A stretch of 64,000 nt of DNA from Undibacterium sp. (lineage in GTDB: Bacteria > Pseudomonadota > Gammaproteobacteria > Burkholderiales > Burkholderiaceae_D): assembly GCA_030645915.1 (NCBI GenBank), contig JAUSNO010000021.1:62001-126000 (forward strand), written 5' to 3'. The position numbers and the translations under genes are program-made. Positions 27,550 through 34,742 of this stretch are shown here, in pieces; position 1 is the stretch's first letter; each line of letters starts with the position of its first letter. Under the pieces are notes generated by a model. It saw nothing but the letters and a program-made list of their open reading frames with translations, did not search any database and was not told where the DNA came from.

Positions 27550-28665
27550 ATGTCAGCGGTAAAGCTCAGCAAGATCAGCAAGGAATACGCCGACGGCGTC
27601 AAGGTCATTCACGGTATCGACTTGACGATACACGATGGCGAATTCATGGTCTTTGTCGGCCCCTCTGGTTGCGGCAAATCGACGCTGCTGCGCATGATCG
27701 CCGGGCTGGAGCAGATCACCTCGGGCGAGTTGCATATCGGTGAAGCGCTCGCCAACGATATCACGCCAGCCAAGCGCGGCCTGGCGATGGTGTTTCAGTC
27801 GTATGCGCTGTACCCGCACATGTCGGTGTACGAGAACATGGCGTTTAGTCTGAAGATGGCAAAGCTCAATAAAGCCCAAGTGGACGAAGCGGTGCAGCAG
27901 GCGGCCAGCATTTTGCAGATCAGCCATCTGTTGCAACGCAAGCCAAAAGATCTGTCCGGCGGCCAGCGTCAGCGCGTGGCAATCGGGCGCGCGATAGTGC
28001 GCCAGCCCAAGTTATTCTTGTTCGATGAGCCGCTATCAAATCTCGATGCCAGCCTGCGTGTGCAAATGCGTATAGAGCTAAGCCGCCTGCATCAGGAATT
28101 AAAGACCACCATGATCTACGTCACCCACGATCAGGTCGAGGCGATGACGCTGGGTCAGCGCATCGCCGTCTTCAACGCCGGACGCATCGAGCAAGTCGGC
28201 GCGCCTTTGGAGCTCTACGATAACCCAGGCAATCTGTTTGTCGCCGGATTTCTCGGTGCACCCAAGATGAATCTGCTCAAGGCGCAGGTCATCGCGCTTG
28301 CACAAAATTCGGTCACCGTGCAGATCGCCGATGGCAGCACGCTAGCGCTTACCGTCAGCGCACAGGGGTTAAGTCTTGGCGATCAGGTGACGCTCGGTTG
28401 CCGCGCCGAGCATGTGCTGATGCTAGGCGAAGATACCGCTGCCGACAACGTGCTGAATGTGAGCGTGAATTTTGTCGAGCATCTGGGTGACGCTTCTATC
28501 GTGTATGCCAATCTGCCAAATGCGACCGACGTGATCGCGCTCAAGCTGGCAACGGATACGGCTACTATCAAGCCTGGTTGTGCGATCAAGCTACAGTTTC
28601 CTGCATCGCGTTGTCATTTGTTTGATGCCAGCGGCAAGGCCTGCACGCGCATTCGTCTATCGTAA
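27550..28665 (+). CDS. ABC transporter ATPase, UgpC/MsmK/MalK type
   Basis: 371 aa. Walker A GPSGCGKST, Q-loop, signature LSGGQRQRVAIGRAIV and Walker B LFLFDEPLSNLD lie in the first 240 residues; the C-terminal 130 residues form the OB-fold regulatory domain of sugar importer ATPases. ATG 27550 has GGAG 5 nt upstream. It should power the two permeases encoded at 24220-25945. A long hairpin repeat follows 20 bp after the stop. Confidence 0.95.
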   Translation: MSAVKLSKISKEYADGVKVIHGIDLTIHDGEFMVFVGPSGCGKSTLLRMIAGLEQITSGELHIGEALANDITPAKRGLAMVFQSYALYPHMSVYENMAFSLKMAKLNKAQVDEAVQQAASILQISHLLQRKPKDLSGGQRQRVAIGRAIVRQPKLFLFDEPLSNLDASLRVQMRIELSRLHQELKTTMIYVTHDQVEAMTLGQRIAVFNAGRIEQVGAPLELYDNPGNLFVAGFLGAPKMNLLKAQVIALAQNSVTVQIADGSTLALTVSAQGLSLGDQVTLGCRAEHVLMLGEDTAADNVLNVSVNFVEHLGDASIVYANLPNATDVIALKLATDTATIKPGCAIKLQFPASRCHLFDASGKACTRIRLS

Positions 28666-28684
28666 AATCAGTCAATGCAATTTA

Positions 28685-28770
28685 AAGGCACGCCACCACG
28701 CACTATCCATGCGGGCTACAGGCTAGGCAGGCTGTAAACCCGCATGGATAGTGCGTGCTGGCGGTGCCAC
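28685..28770. repeat. Dispersed long hairpin repeat, copy 2
   Basis: Arms 28687-28715 and 28739-28768 pair over about 29 bp with one bulge and one mismatch, containing CCACGCACTATCCATGCGGG and its complement. The loop holds a further ACAG/CTGT pairing. It may also act as terminator of the transporter operon, although no T run follows. Confidence 0.9.
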
Positions 28771-28907
28771 TAAAAAATATGATCAAGTTGTTCTAGCAAT
28801 AGCACGGTAGGTTGGGCTAAGGCTTCATCAGCCCAACATGCAACGCGAAGAGCAAATGAAATATCACAGAGCCGACACGCGGGGTGCAAGGGAAACACAG
28901 ATTTATT

Positions 28908-28993
28908 CCGTTCGCCCTGAGCTTGTCGAAAGGCATATCCTTAAAAATCAAGGACTTCGATGGATTCGACAAGCTCACCATCAGTCCGAACGG
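28908..28993. repeat. Palindromic repeat nested inside REPtron copy 1
   Basis: TGAGCTTGTCGAA (28918-28930) and TTCGACAAGCTCA (28965-28977) pair, with outer CCGTTCG / CGAACGG. Palindromes with this GAGCTTGTCGA core are widespread in proteobacteria. It is absent from copy 2, so it was probably inserted into copy 1. Confidence 0.8.
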
Positions 28994-29018
28994 TTTTGAA
29001 TTAATCCGCATTTCCCAA

Positions 29019-29225
29019 GGTATTTTTTTCACCGTTAATCCCTCTGATAAAAACGGCCATCTTCTCGTTGAGCATTTGCACGCCATTTGGCGTTTGCCAG
29101 AAGGCGATGCCGATTTCCCAATCCGATGGTCTTTGATTAAGGCAGCGTTTTCACGTGCAATTCCACCAACGGGAATGATATGGCGAGGCGGAAAAATGAA
29201 ACGCGAACGCGGGATATCGTTTTGA
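29019..29225 (+). pseudogene. RAYT transposase remnant, internally deleted, copy 1
   Basis: Frame reads GIFFTVNPSDKNGHLLVEHLH then AIWRLPEGDADFPIRWSLIK and ends MKRERGISF. FFTVN and LHAIW-LPEGDADF are signature stretches of REP-associated Y1 transposases. Between VEH and LH about 25 residues are missing, and the C-terminal half with the catalytic Tyr is gone, so it cannot be active. Confidence 0.85.
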
Positions 29226-29264
29226 ATGTTGGGCTGATGAAGCGCTAGCCCAACCTACCGCGCT

Positions 29265-29594
29265 AGCATCGACCGAAGAACCATCCTGTGGCATGCTAAT
29301 AATATGACTTCCGAATTGATAGTATTGGGTAAACTATGCTTAACAAAGGCACGCACGATGCATCGTTTGGCTTCATCTGCGCTTGTGTGATGGCGTTGGT
29401 ACCGAGGTGCTCAAGTGCATGAAAAAGCACTTCCCTCAAAGACCAATGACATCCATCATTTTTAGGGACACCCTAAACGGAATGCCATAATGATGGTGAA
29501 ATGAATAAACGTATAGTAAGCGTTTGGTAAAAAATAAAATTTCAAAAATTGGTATTGCTGTGTATTATTTTTTCAAGTCGCTATTAAGGAAAAT
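29265..29594. other. Intergenic stretch inside the islet, no gene seen
   Basis: No frame with a ribosome site. A perfect dyad TTTAGGG-ACA-CCCTAAA lies at 29461-29477 without a T run. Confidence 0.5.
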
Positions 29595-30031
29595 GTGAAA
29601 AATGTTTCTTCAATTTGTCTATTTTTGTTGTTTGTGTTTTCAGCCAAAGCAGGAGGATTGGATCAATTTAAGCAGATACCTTCACCAGACGAAAAGCGAG
29701 TTTACAATGAAGCAATTAGAGTATGTGAACAGACAATTAGAAAAAAAATTGGAACAGCTCATGTAACAATTTTTGGCCCATGCGAGAGTATGGATAAGTG
29801 GAGAGGCATCGTACGTAATGGAAATGCCTTAACTTTGACGTTTTTTTGGTTCGAGGCGACGATGGCAATAATAATGGAGGTTCATTGTTGAACGCTATTA
29901 GGGGAATAGAAGTGCTCGTAAACTGTAATTCAGATTTGAGTGGAGCACTCATTTCGGTGTCAGATCGGACAGCGGGAATTTTAGATATTCGAGCTACATC
30001 AAATTTGTGTAGCCCAGCTGGCTCAAATTAA
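29595..30031 (+). pseudogene. Small secreted protein gene split by a frameshift
   Basis: The first part (GTG 29595, AAGGA upstream) encodes a signal peptide MKNVSSICLFLLFVFSAKAG and a region with IRVCEQTIRKKIG and TIFGPCESMDKWRG. At the T run near 29841 the frame breaks: the original frame stops at 29891, while the -1 frame continues LVRGDDGNNNGGSLLNAIRG to a stop at 30031. Restoring one T gives a single product of about 145 aa. The family is not recognised. It could be a true pseudogene, programmed slippage or a sequencing error in the homopolymer. GC is far below that of the surrounding nag genes. Confidence 0.6.
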
Positions 30032-30133
30032 TCAAAAAAGTCATAGCCATTATAGAAAAATTACAAATTTATTTACACCCTCACAGGCTTGCGCGCCACA
30101 GTCAGTGCATCCCTTTTTTATGTAATATTCAGG

Positions 30134-30841
30134 CTACGTGGCGCTCTTAAGATTTATTGCGGGATCAATAGCTAGATTAATTCGCCCGTTCACATAGTCG
30201 ACAAATGAGGTTAAGGCAATTGCCGAATTATTTATAAAATCTTCAGCAATCACAATCTCGTTATCTATGATAGAAATCCCATCTATATTTTTATAAGCCG
30301 TCGTCTTCTTATTAAACTCCTTTCCTGCTATCGAACCATTTTCGTGGACAAGGTCGTTTCTTATTGTATAAATTTGTCTAAATGGTATCCATATTTCGTC
30401 AGGAATTGGTATGCGGCCATACCCATACCGTTCCAAGAACAGTCGTTTTTTTTCCCATTTATCGCCGCTAAGCTGTTCCAGTGAAAATGGAATGTTGTTC
30501 GCTAAAGCTATACTCAAACGACGACATGCATCCGATAGGAATTTTTCACCGATAGAACAAAGATAAATTATGTGAGAATAGCGTGATCGTTTGATAAAGT
30601 ACTGAATAGGAATAGAACCGCTATCGTCTATGTCCTCAACACAGTTGGCTTGCTGGTTGTGCAAATTCATCTCTTGTGATGCACTCAATTGTTTGAAGAT
30701 TGTTTCTGATTCTTTAAAATACCAATTGAACAACGATAATTCTTCACTGGCCAAACCATTTTCTCGTTTAAGGCATGCCAAAAAATCTCGATGAACTTCT
30801 TTTTTTAAATCACCTGAATTCACTGTTTTGTCATCGGTCAT
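30134..30841 (-). CDS. Unknown protein with a HEPN-like motif
   Basis: 235 aa, soluble, mostly helical in character, rich in Asn/Ile/Lys. Residues 160-169 read IRNDLVHENG, giving R-x4-H (Arg161, His166), the catalytic or structural motif of HEPN domains found in many ribonucleases and toxins. I do not recognise the rest. The counted line 30241-30300 is 33% GC, against above 60% in nag genes, suggesting foreign origin. No antitoxin partner is evident; the neighbour at 30911 is secreted. Function should not be assumed. Confidence 0.65.
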   Translation of the reverse strand: MTDDKTVNSGDLKKEVHRDFLACLKRENGLASEELSLFNWYFKESETIFKQLSASQEMNLHNQQANCVEDIDDSGSIPIQYFIKRSRYSHIIYLCSIGEKFLSDACRRLSIALANNIPFSLEQLSGDKWEKKRLFLERYGYGRIPIPDEIWIPFRQIYTIRNDLVHENGSIAGKEFNKKTTAYKNIDGISIIDNEIVIAEDFINNSAIALTSFVDYVNGRINLAIDPAINLKSAT

Positions 30842-30910
30842 ATTTATTTTCTGAGAGAAATTTGTTTTTATCGAGCAAGCTATGCAATATAGCGCTTACG
30901 GCTTAAAAAC

Positions 30911-31387
30911 TTATCGAATGCCGAACTGCGCCCGAGTTCCTGCTGCCATGGTTTCCACCAGGTCTGCAAAAGACTTACCCCAAAGACGACCTGTTTGAAC
31001 TATCCGTTCATCCACCGCATGTTGAATAATTGGGTAGCATCCATTTATGATATTTGGCAGATTAGCTTGATTTGCATCTAAGTAACGTTTTGTAGCAGGA
31101 CTCCGTGCCTTCCATGCTTCGGCACGTTCTCCTGCAATAATTTCATTTACGTTATTTTTTAGGAAAAGGGCGGTTACAGCTCGACTTTGCTGAAATATGA
31201 AAACTCGTGCCTGTCCCTCGTTGTTTTTTATTAATGCGAAGTTGGCAGCATATGCCATTATATCGCCACAATCTGCGAGTTTTTCGGTGGCTGCATCCAT
31301 GATGTATTCAGCACGAACTGGAATCGACGAAAGCGTCAGTGTAAATAGTAATAAAATGCGAATAGTTAATATCATGCTGTGACTCAT
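30911..31387 (-). CDS. Unknown secreted protein
   Basis: About 158 aa. N-terminal signal peptide (ILTIRILLLFTLTLSSIPVR, then AEY) and a small helical mature part with two cysteines (ADCGDIMAYA, NGCYPIIQHA), possibly a disulphide. The start is uncertain: ATG 31387 has AAGG about 10 nt upstream, ATG 31396 lies directly against it. No family recognised. It is AT-rich and ends about 70 nt upstream of the HEPN-like gene, same strand. Confidence 0.6.
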   Translation of the reverse strand: MSHSMILTIRILLLFTLTLSSIPVRAEYIMDAATEKLADCGDIMAYAANFALIKNNEGQARVFIFQQSRAVTALFLKNNVNEIIAGERAEAWKARSPATKRYLDANQANLPNIINGCYPIIQHAVDERIVQTGRLWGKSFADLVETMAAGTRAQFGIR

Positions 31388-31457
31388 GGTATCCATACCT
31401 TTTTTTTGAAGAAAATATAGCTATATGCGAGCGATATTTGTTATTGGAAGTTAAGTC

Positions 31458-31792
31458 TAGCACGGTAGGTTGGGCTAACGCTTCATCAGCCCAACATGCA
31501 ACGCGAAGAGCAAATGAAATATCGCAGAGCCGACACGCGGGTGGCAGCGTATTTTTCACCGTCAATCCCGCTGATAAAAGCGGCCATTTTCTCGTTGAGC
31601 ATTTACACGCCATTTGGTGTTTGCCAGAAGGCGATGCCGATTTCCTAATCCGATGGTCTTTGATTAAGGCGGCGTTTTCACGTGCAATTCCACGAACGGG
31701 AATGGCACGGCGAAGCAGAAAAATGAAACGCGAACGTGGTATATCGTTTTGAATGTTGGGCTGATGAAGCGCTAGCCCAACCTACCGCGCTA
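31458..31792 (+). mobile_element. Degenerate RAYT/REP element (REPtron remnant), copy 2
   Basis: Left REP 31465-31495 and right REP 31755-31785 are nearly identical to those of copy 1 and in the same orientation; outer ends TAGCACGG / CCGCGCTA. The interior matches copy 1 except that the 130-bp palindromic insertion is missing. The last three bases (31790-31792) are also the stop codon of the leftward transporter gene. Confidence 0.85.
31549..31752 (+). pseudogene. RAYT transposase remnant, internally deleted, copy 2
   Basis: Reads VFFTVNPADKSGHFLVEHLH then AIWCLPEGDADFLIRWSLIK and ends MKRERGISF. It has the same VEH|LHAIW deletion junction and the same 3' truncation as copy 1. Upstream codons KYRRADT are out of frame with it by one base. 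Confidence 0.85.
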
Positions 31793-33073
31793 CGGCATTG
31801 CGTCTGCGTTTGGTACCGGGTCCTTAATCCCCAGCAAGCGCGACATCAGCAATACCGGAACGGCGGAGATCAGCACCCAGATGAAGAAGTTCTTGTAGCC
31901 CAGCGACATCTGTATCGAGCCGCTGACCATCTTCGGTATCACCAGGCCCAGCTGCATCACGCCTGTCGCCAGCGCATAGTGTGCGGTTTGGTATTTGCCG
32001 ACGGCGATGACCTGCATCATGAACAAGATCAGGCCGACAAAACCGAAGCCGTAACCGAACATTTCAACGCTGAGTGCAGTGGCGACGATGGCGAGGTTGT
32101 CCGGCATGTTGGTGCTGAGAAAAAAGAACACGGCGTTGGGCACGTTCATTGCCAGGATCAGCCAGGGCAGGGCGCGCTTCAGGCCCAGCCAGGAGGCGAA
32201 ATAGCCGCCAAGTACGCTGCCGCCCAGAAAAGCGATGGTGCCAGCCGTGCCGTACACTACGCCGACTTCGGTGGTGGAGAGCCCCAGGCCGCCCAGCTCT
32301 TTGGCATCGCGCAAAAACAGCGGGCCTATGGTCTGGATCTGGCCTTCACCTACCCTAAATAAGAGAATGAACAGTATCGCCAGCCAGATCCCGGGTTTCT
32401 GGAAAAAGGTGATGATCACGTCCTGTAACGTGACGAATACGCTGCGCATCGAGGCCTGCGTATTGGTGTTTTTGGTGCCTGGCAGTGACCAGCTATGGTA
32501 TAGGCTGAGCGCTATCATCATGCCGCCGAGTATGCCGAAGATCACCGCCCATGCCTGCGCCGGCGGCATGCTTTTTTCCAAATGACCGGCCAGTACCACC
32601 AGGCCACCGAGCGAGATGAATTTGCCCGCATTGAAAAACGCGCCTTGCCAGCCTGCGTAAGCGGCCTGCTGCTTGTTGCTCAGGCTGGCGATGTACAAGC
32701 CATCGGCAGCGATATCGTGCGTGGCTGCCGCAACCGCGACCAGGCCAAGCAAGGCGATACTGAGCGCAAAATACATCGGCAACTGCAGCGAGAGCGCGAC
32801 CAGACCGAGGCAGACGCCGCCTATCATCTGAAACATCACGACCAGAAATTTCTTGCTGCTGGCCGCTTCCAGAAACGGGCTCCAGAGCGATTTAAAGACC
32901 CAGGCAAATGTGATCAGCCCGGTCCAGTAGGCGATCTGATCGTTGGCTACGCCCATGCTTTTGTACATCAGGCTAGCCACCAGAGCTACCGCGTAAAAAG
33001 GCAAGCCTTCCGCCAGATACAGTGTGGGAACCCAGCTCATGGGATGGCGTGGCGCAGTGTTTTCAGTTGTCAT
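31790..33073 (-). CDS. MFS transporter, AmpG/PAT-like
   Basis: 427 aa with about 12 spans. It opens with SWVTLYLAEGLPFYAV-like text (WVPTLYLAEGLPFYAV) and has THDIAADGLYIASL, features of the AmpG/PAT branch that moves muropeptides or amino-sugar derivatives. Position beside nagX and the nag ABC genes suggests GlcNAc or chitobiose uptake, but AmpG-type anhydromuropeptide import is equally possible. Its TAG stop belongs to the conserved outer end of the REPtron copy 2, so the natural C-terminus may have been altered by the insertion. Confidence 0.85.
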   Translation of the reverse strand: MTTENTAPRHPMSWVPTLYLAEGLPFYAVALVASLMYKSMGVANDQIAYWTGLITFAWVFKSLWSPFLEAASSKKFLVVMFQMIGGVCLGLVALSLQLPMYFALSIALLGLVAVAAATHDIAADGLYIASLSNKQQAAYAGWQGAFFNAGKFISLGGLVVLAGHLEKSMPPAQAWAVIFGILGGMMIALSLYHSWSLPGTKNTNTQASMRSVFVTLQDVIITFFQKPGIWLAILFILLFRVGEGQIQTIGPLFLRDAKELGGLGLSTTEVGVVYGTAGTIAFLGGSVLGGYFASWLGLKRALPWLILAMNVPNAVFFFLSTNMPDNLAIVATALSVEMFGYGFGFVGLILFMMQVIAVGKYQTAHYALATGVMQLGLVIPKMVSGSIQMSLGYKNFFIWVLISAVPVLLMSRLLGIKDPVPNADAMP

Positions 33074-33204
33074 GGAAATGTCTCTTCAGTGTTTCTGGAA
33101 CGGCGCTCAGTGTTGTGTGAAAAAGTGGGTGCAGCGCTTACTTTTTCACCAAAGGCTACAACATACTAGGGCAATTATCTTAGGTCAACTGGTTTTGTAT
33201 TATT

Positions 33205-33221
33205 AATGCCACTTAAATGCC
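33205..33221 (+). promoter_or_regulatory. Tandem AATGCC boxes, 11 bp apart
   Basis: AATGCC (33205-33210) and AATGCC (33216-33221) with intervening ACTTA reproduce the layout of the ATACC boxes at 18839 (GATACCACTTAAATACC), with G for A. It lies between the divergent AmpG-like and nagX genes. No clear -35 follows, so assignment to the same regulon is tentative. Confidence 0.4.
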
Positions 33222-33493
33222 AGTAATTTAAATTGATCGAACAATTTCTTAACCTGAGCGTGAATTTTTATCTCGAAAATATCCTACAATAGAGTGAAAA
33301 TTCAGCATTTATCTGTCATTGATGAAGTCTCGTGGATGCTTTGCATTCGTCCGCTATTAATTTTTTTTTAAAGAGAGTGGTATTGCTATCGTGATGCATT
33401 GCCGTTCCCTTCTTCCCGCTATAAAAATACTCCGGCAGATGCAATTGGTATTGCGGTGATTGATTTATATCGACTCTTTTTTCAAGGCCATGC

Positions 33494-34567
33494 ATGCAAA
33501 ATCCTGTTCGACTTTCCTCCATCGATGCGCTGCGTGGCTTGACGGTGGCGGCCATGCTGCTAGTGAATAATGCCGGCGACTGGGGGCATGTGTATGCCTG
33601 GCTGGAGCACGCACAATGGCATGGCTGCACACCGGCAGATTTTATCTTTCCTTTTTTTCTGCTGATCGTCGGGGTGTCGCTGCATCTGGCGCTGGCGCCC
33701 AAGCTGGAGCGTGGCGCTGACATTGGCGAATTGAGCCGCAGCGTTATCTGGCGCGGTGTGCGTATTGTTGCGCTCGGTGTAGTCTTGCACCTGATCGCCT
33801 TCTGGCTGATTGCCGAACGCGATTTTCGCCTGATGGGGGTGTTGCAAAGAATCGGTATCTGCTTTGCGCTGGCGGGCCTGATCGCCATCCATGTCCGTAG
33901 CGCCAGGGGGCAATGGCTGATCATCATTGCGATCTTGCTGGCGTATGCGGCGATGCTGATGGCGGGCGGTTCGCTGCAGCCTGATCTCAATCTGGTCGAT
34001 AAGATCGAAACCCGCGTGCTTGGCAAGCTCGCCTACAGCTTTAATCCCGTCACTGGGCTGGCGCACGAGCCTGAGGGCTTGCTGTCCACCTTGCCTTCGA
34101 TCGCGACCGTGTTACTGGGATTGCAGGCTGGTGCCTGGCTGCGCAACGGGCAGGCGCAGCGATTGTGGCAAGCTGGCGTATTGATAGCGGCGCTGGGTTG
34201 GTTGTGCTCGCTTTATTTGCCTTTGAATAAGCAGTTGTGGACACCTTCGTTTGTCTTGTGGACCGGCGGCTTTGCCTTCTTGTGCATGAGCCTGGCGCAC
34301 TGGCTGATCGACGTGCGCGGTGCGCCGGCGCTGGGGCGCAGCTTTGGCATCAATGCGATCGCCGCCTATGCCGGCTCATGGGTCGCGACTTGCGTGCTGG
34401 CGGCAACTGGCTGGGGTGAATCCTGCTACCGGCAATTATTCGCCCTAGCTTTGCCCCCTTATTTCAGCGATGCTTTCGCCTCGTTCGCGTTCGCCGCTGT
34501 TTTTACCGCACTGTCCGGCGTGCTGATGTACGTATTTAGGCGGCTGAATTGGCGCATCACTATTTGA
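33494..34567 (+). CDS. nagX: NagX-like membrane acetyltransferase (COG4299/DUF5009)
   Basis: 357 aa with about ten spans. It begins RLSSIDALRGLTVAAMLLVN, the signature of the family that includes human heparan-alpha-glucosaminide N-acetyltransferase, and has WHGCTPADFIFPFFLLIVG, RGVRIVALG and GVLQRIGICF. In GlcNAc loci this protein is called NagX and is thought to act in amino-sugar uptake or acetylation at the inner membrane; the exact role is unproven. Divergent from the AmpG-like gene. Confidence 0.88.
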   Translation: MQNPVRLSSIDALRGLTVAAMLLVNNAGDWGHVYAWLEHAQWHGCTPADFIFPFFLLIVGVSLHLALAPKLERGADIGELSRSVIWRGVRIVALGVVLHLIAFWLIAERDFRLMGVLQRIGICFALAGLIAIHVRSARGQWLIIIAILLAYAAMLMAGGSLQPDLNLVDKIETRVLGKLAYSFNPVTGLAHEPEGLLSTLPSIATVLLGLQAGAWLRNGQAQRLWQAGVLIAALGWLCSLYLPLNKQLWTPSFVLWTGGFAFLCMSLAHWLIDVRGAPALGRSFGINAIAAYAGSWVATCVLAATGWGESCYRQLFALALPPYFSDAFASFAFAAVFTALSGVLMYVFRRLNWRITI

Positions 34568-34636
34568 TGCCTGCTTTGTCGGTATTCGGTATTTGGTATT
34601 CGGCATTGTTAGGCAGATCAAATCAATTTGAAAATC

Positions 34637-34734
34637 GGCATGCCCACCACGCACTAGGCGGAGCGCAACACCCATGCGGGTTTCAAGCCAGAGTGGCTGG
34701 AAACCCGCATGGATAGTGCGTGTTAGGCCATGCC
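34637..34734. repeat. Dispersed long hairpin repeat, copy 3
   Basis: Left arm GGCATGCCCACCACGCACTA (34637-34656), then an extra 15 bp, then CCATGCGGGTTT; right arm AACCCGCATGGATAGTGCG onward to TGCC 34734. The tip is CCAG-AGTGG-CTGG. It lies between convergent nagX and the POT gene, ending 8 bp from the latter's stop. Confidence 0.88.
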
Positions 34735-34742
34735 TTACAAAA

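Larger units (their letters stand above)
28800..29264 (+). mobile_element. Degenerate RAYT/REP element (REPtron remnant), copy 1
   Basis: The left REP (28807-28837) is GTAG + GTTGGGCT - loop - AGCCCAAC. The right REP (29228-29258) is its inverted copy, ending CTAC. Outer ends extend the inverted match to TAGCACGG / CCGCGCTA. Between them is a broken RAYT gene. Inverted REPs on both sides of a RAYT gene is the known REPtron layout. Copy 2 lies at 31458-31792 in the same orientation. No target duplication is apparent. Confidence 0.85.

Noticed and set aside
29461-29477. Terminator at the perfect dyad TTTAGGG-ACA-CCCTAAA
   Set aside because: No T run and no gene ending nearby on either strand.
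30134-31387. Toxin-antitoxin pair formed by the HEPN-like and neighbouring gene
   Set aside because: The neighbour has a signal peptide and is not an antitoxin-like protein.
28800-31792. Classical composite transposon
   Set aside because: The flanking elements contain no functional transposase and no target duplications were found; only the bounded layout is claimed.
31736-32362. 208-codon rightward frame overlapping the REPtron end and the AmpG-like gene
   Set aside because: Antisense shadow of a well-supported membrane transporter; composition unlike a protein.
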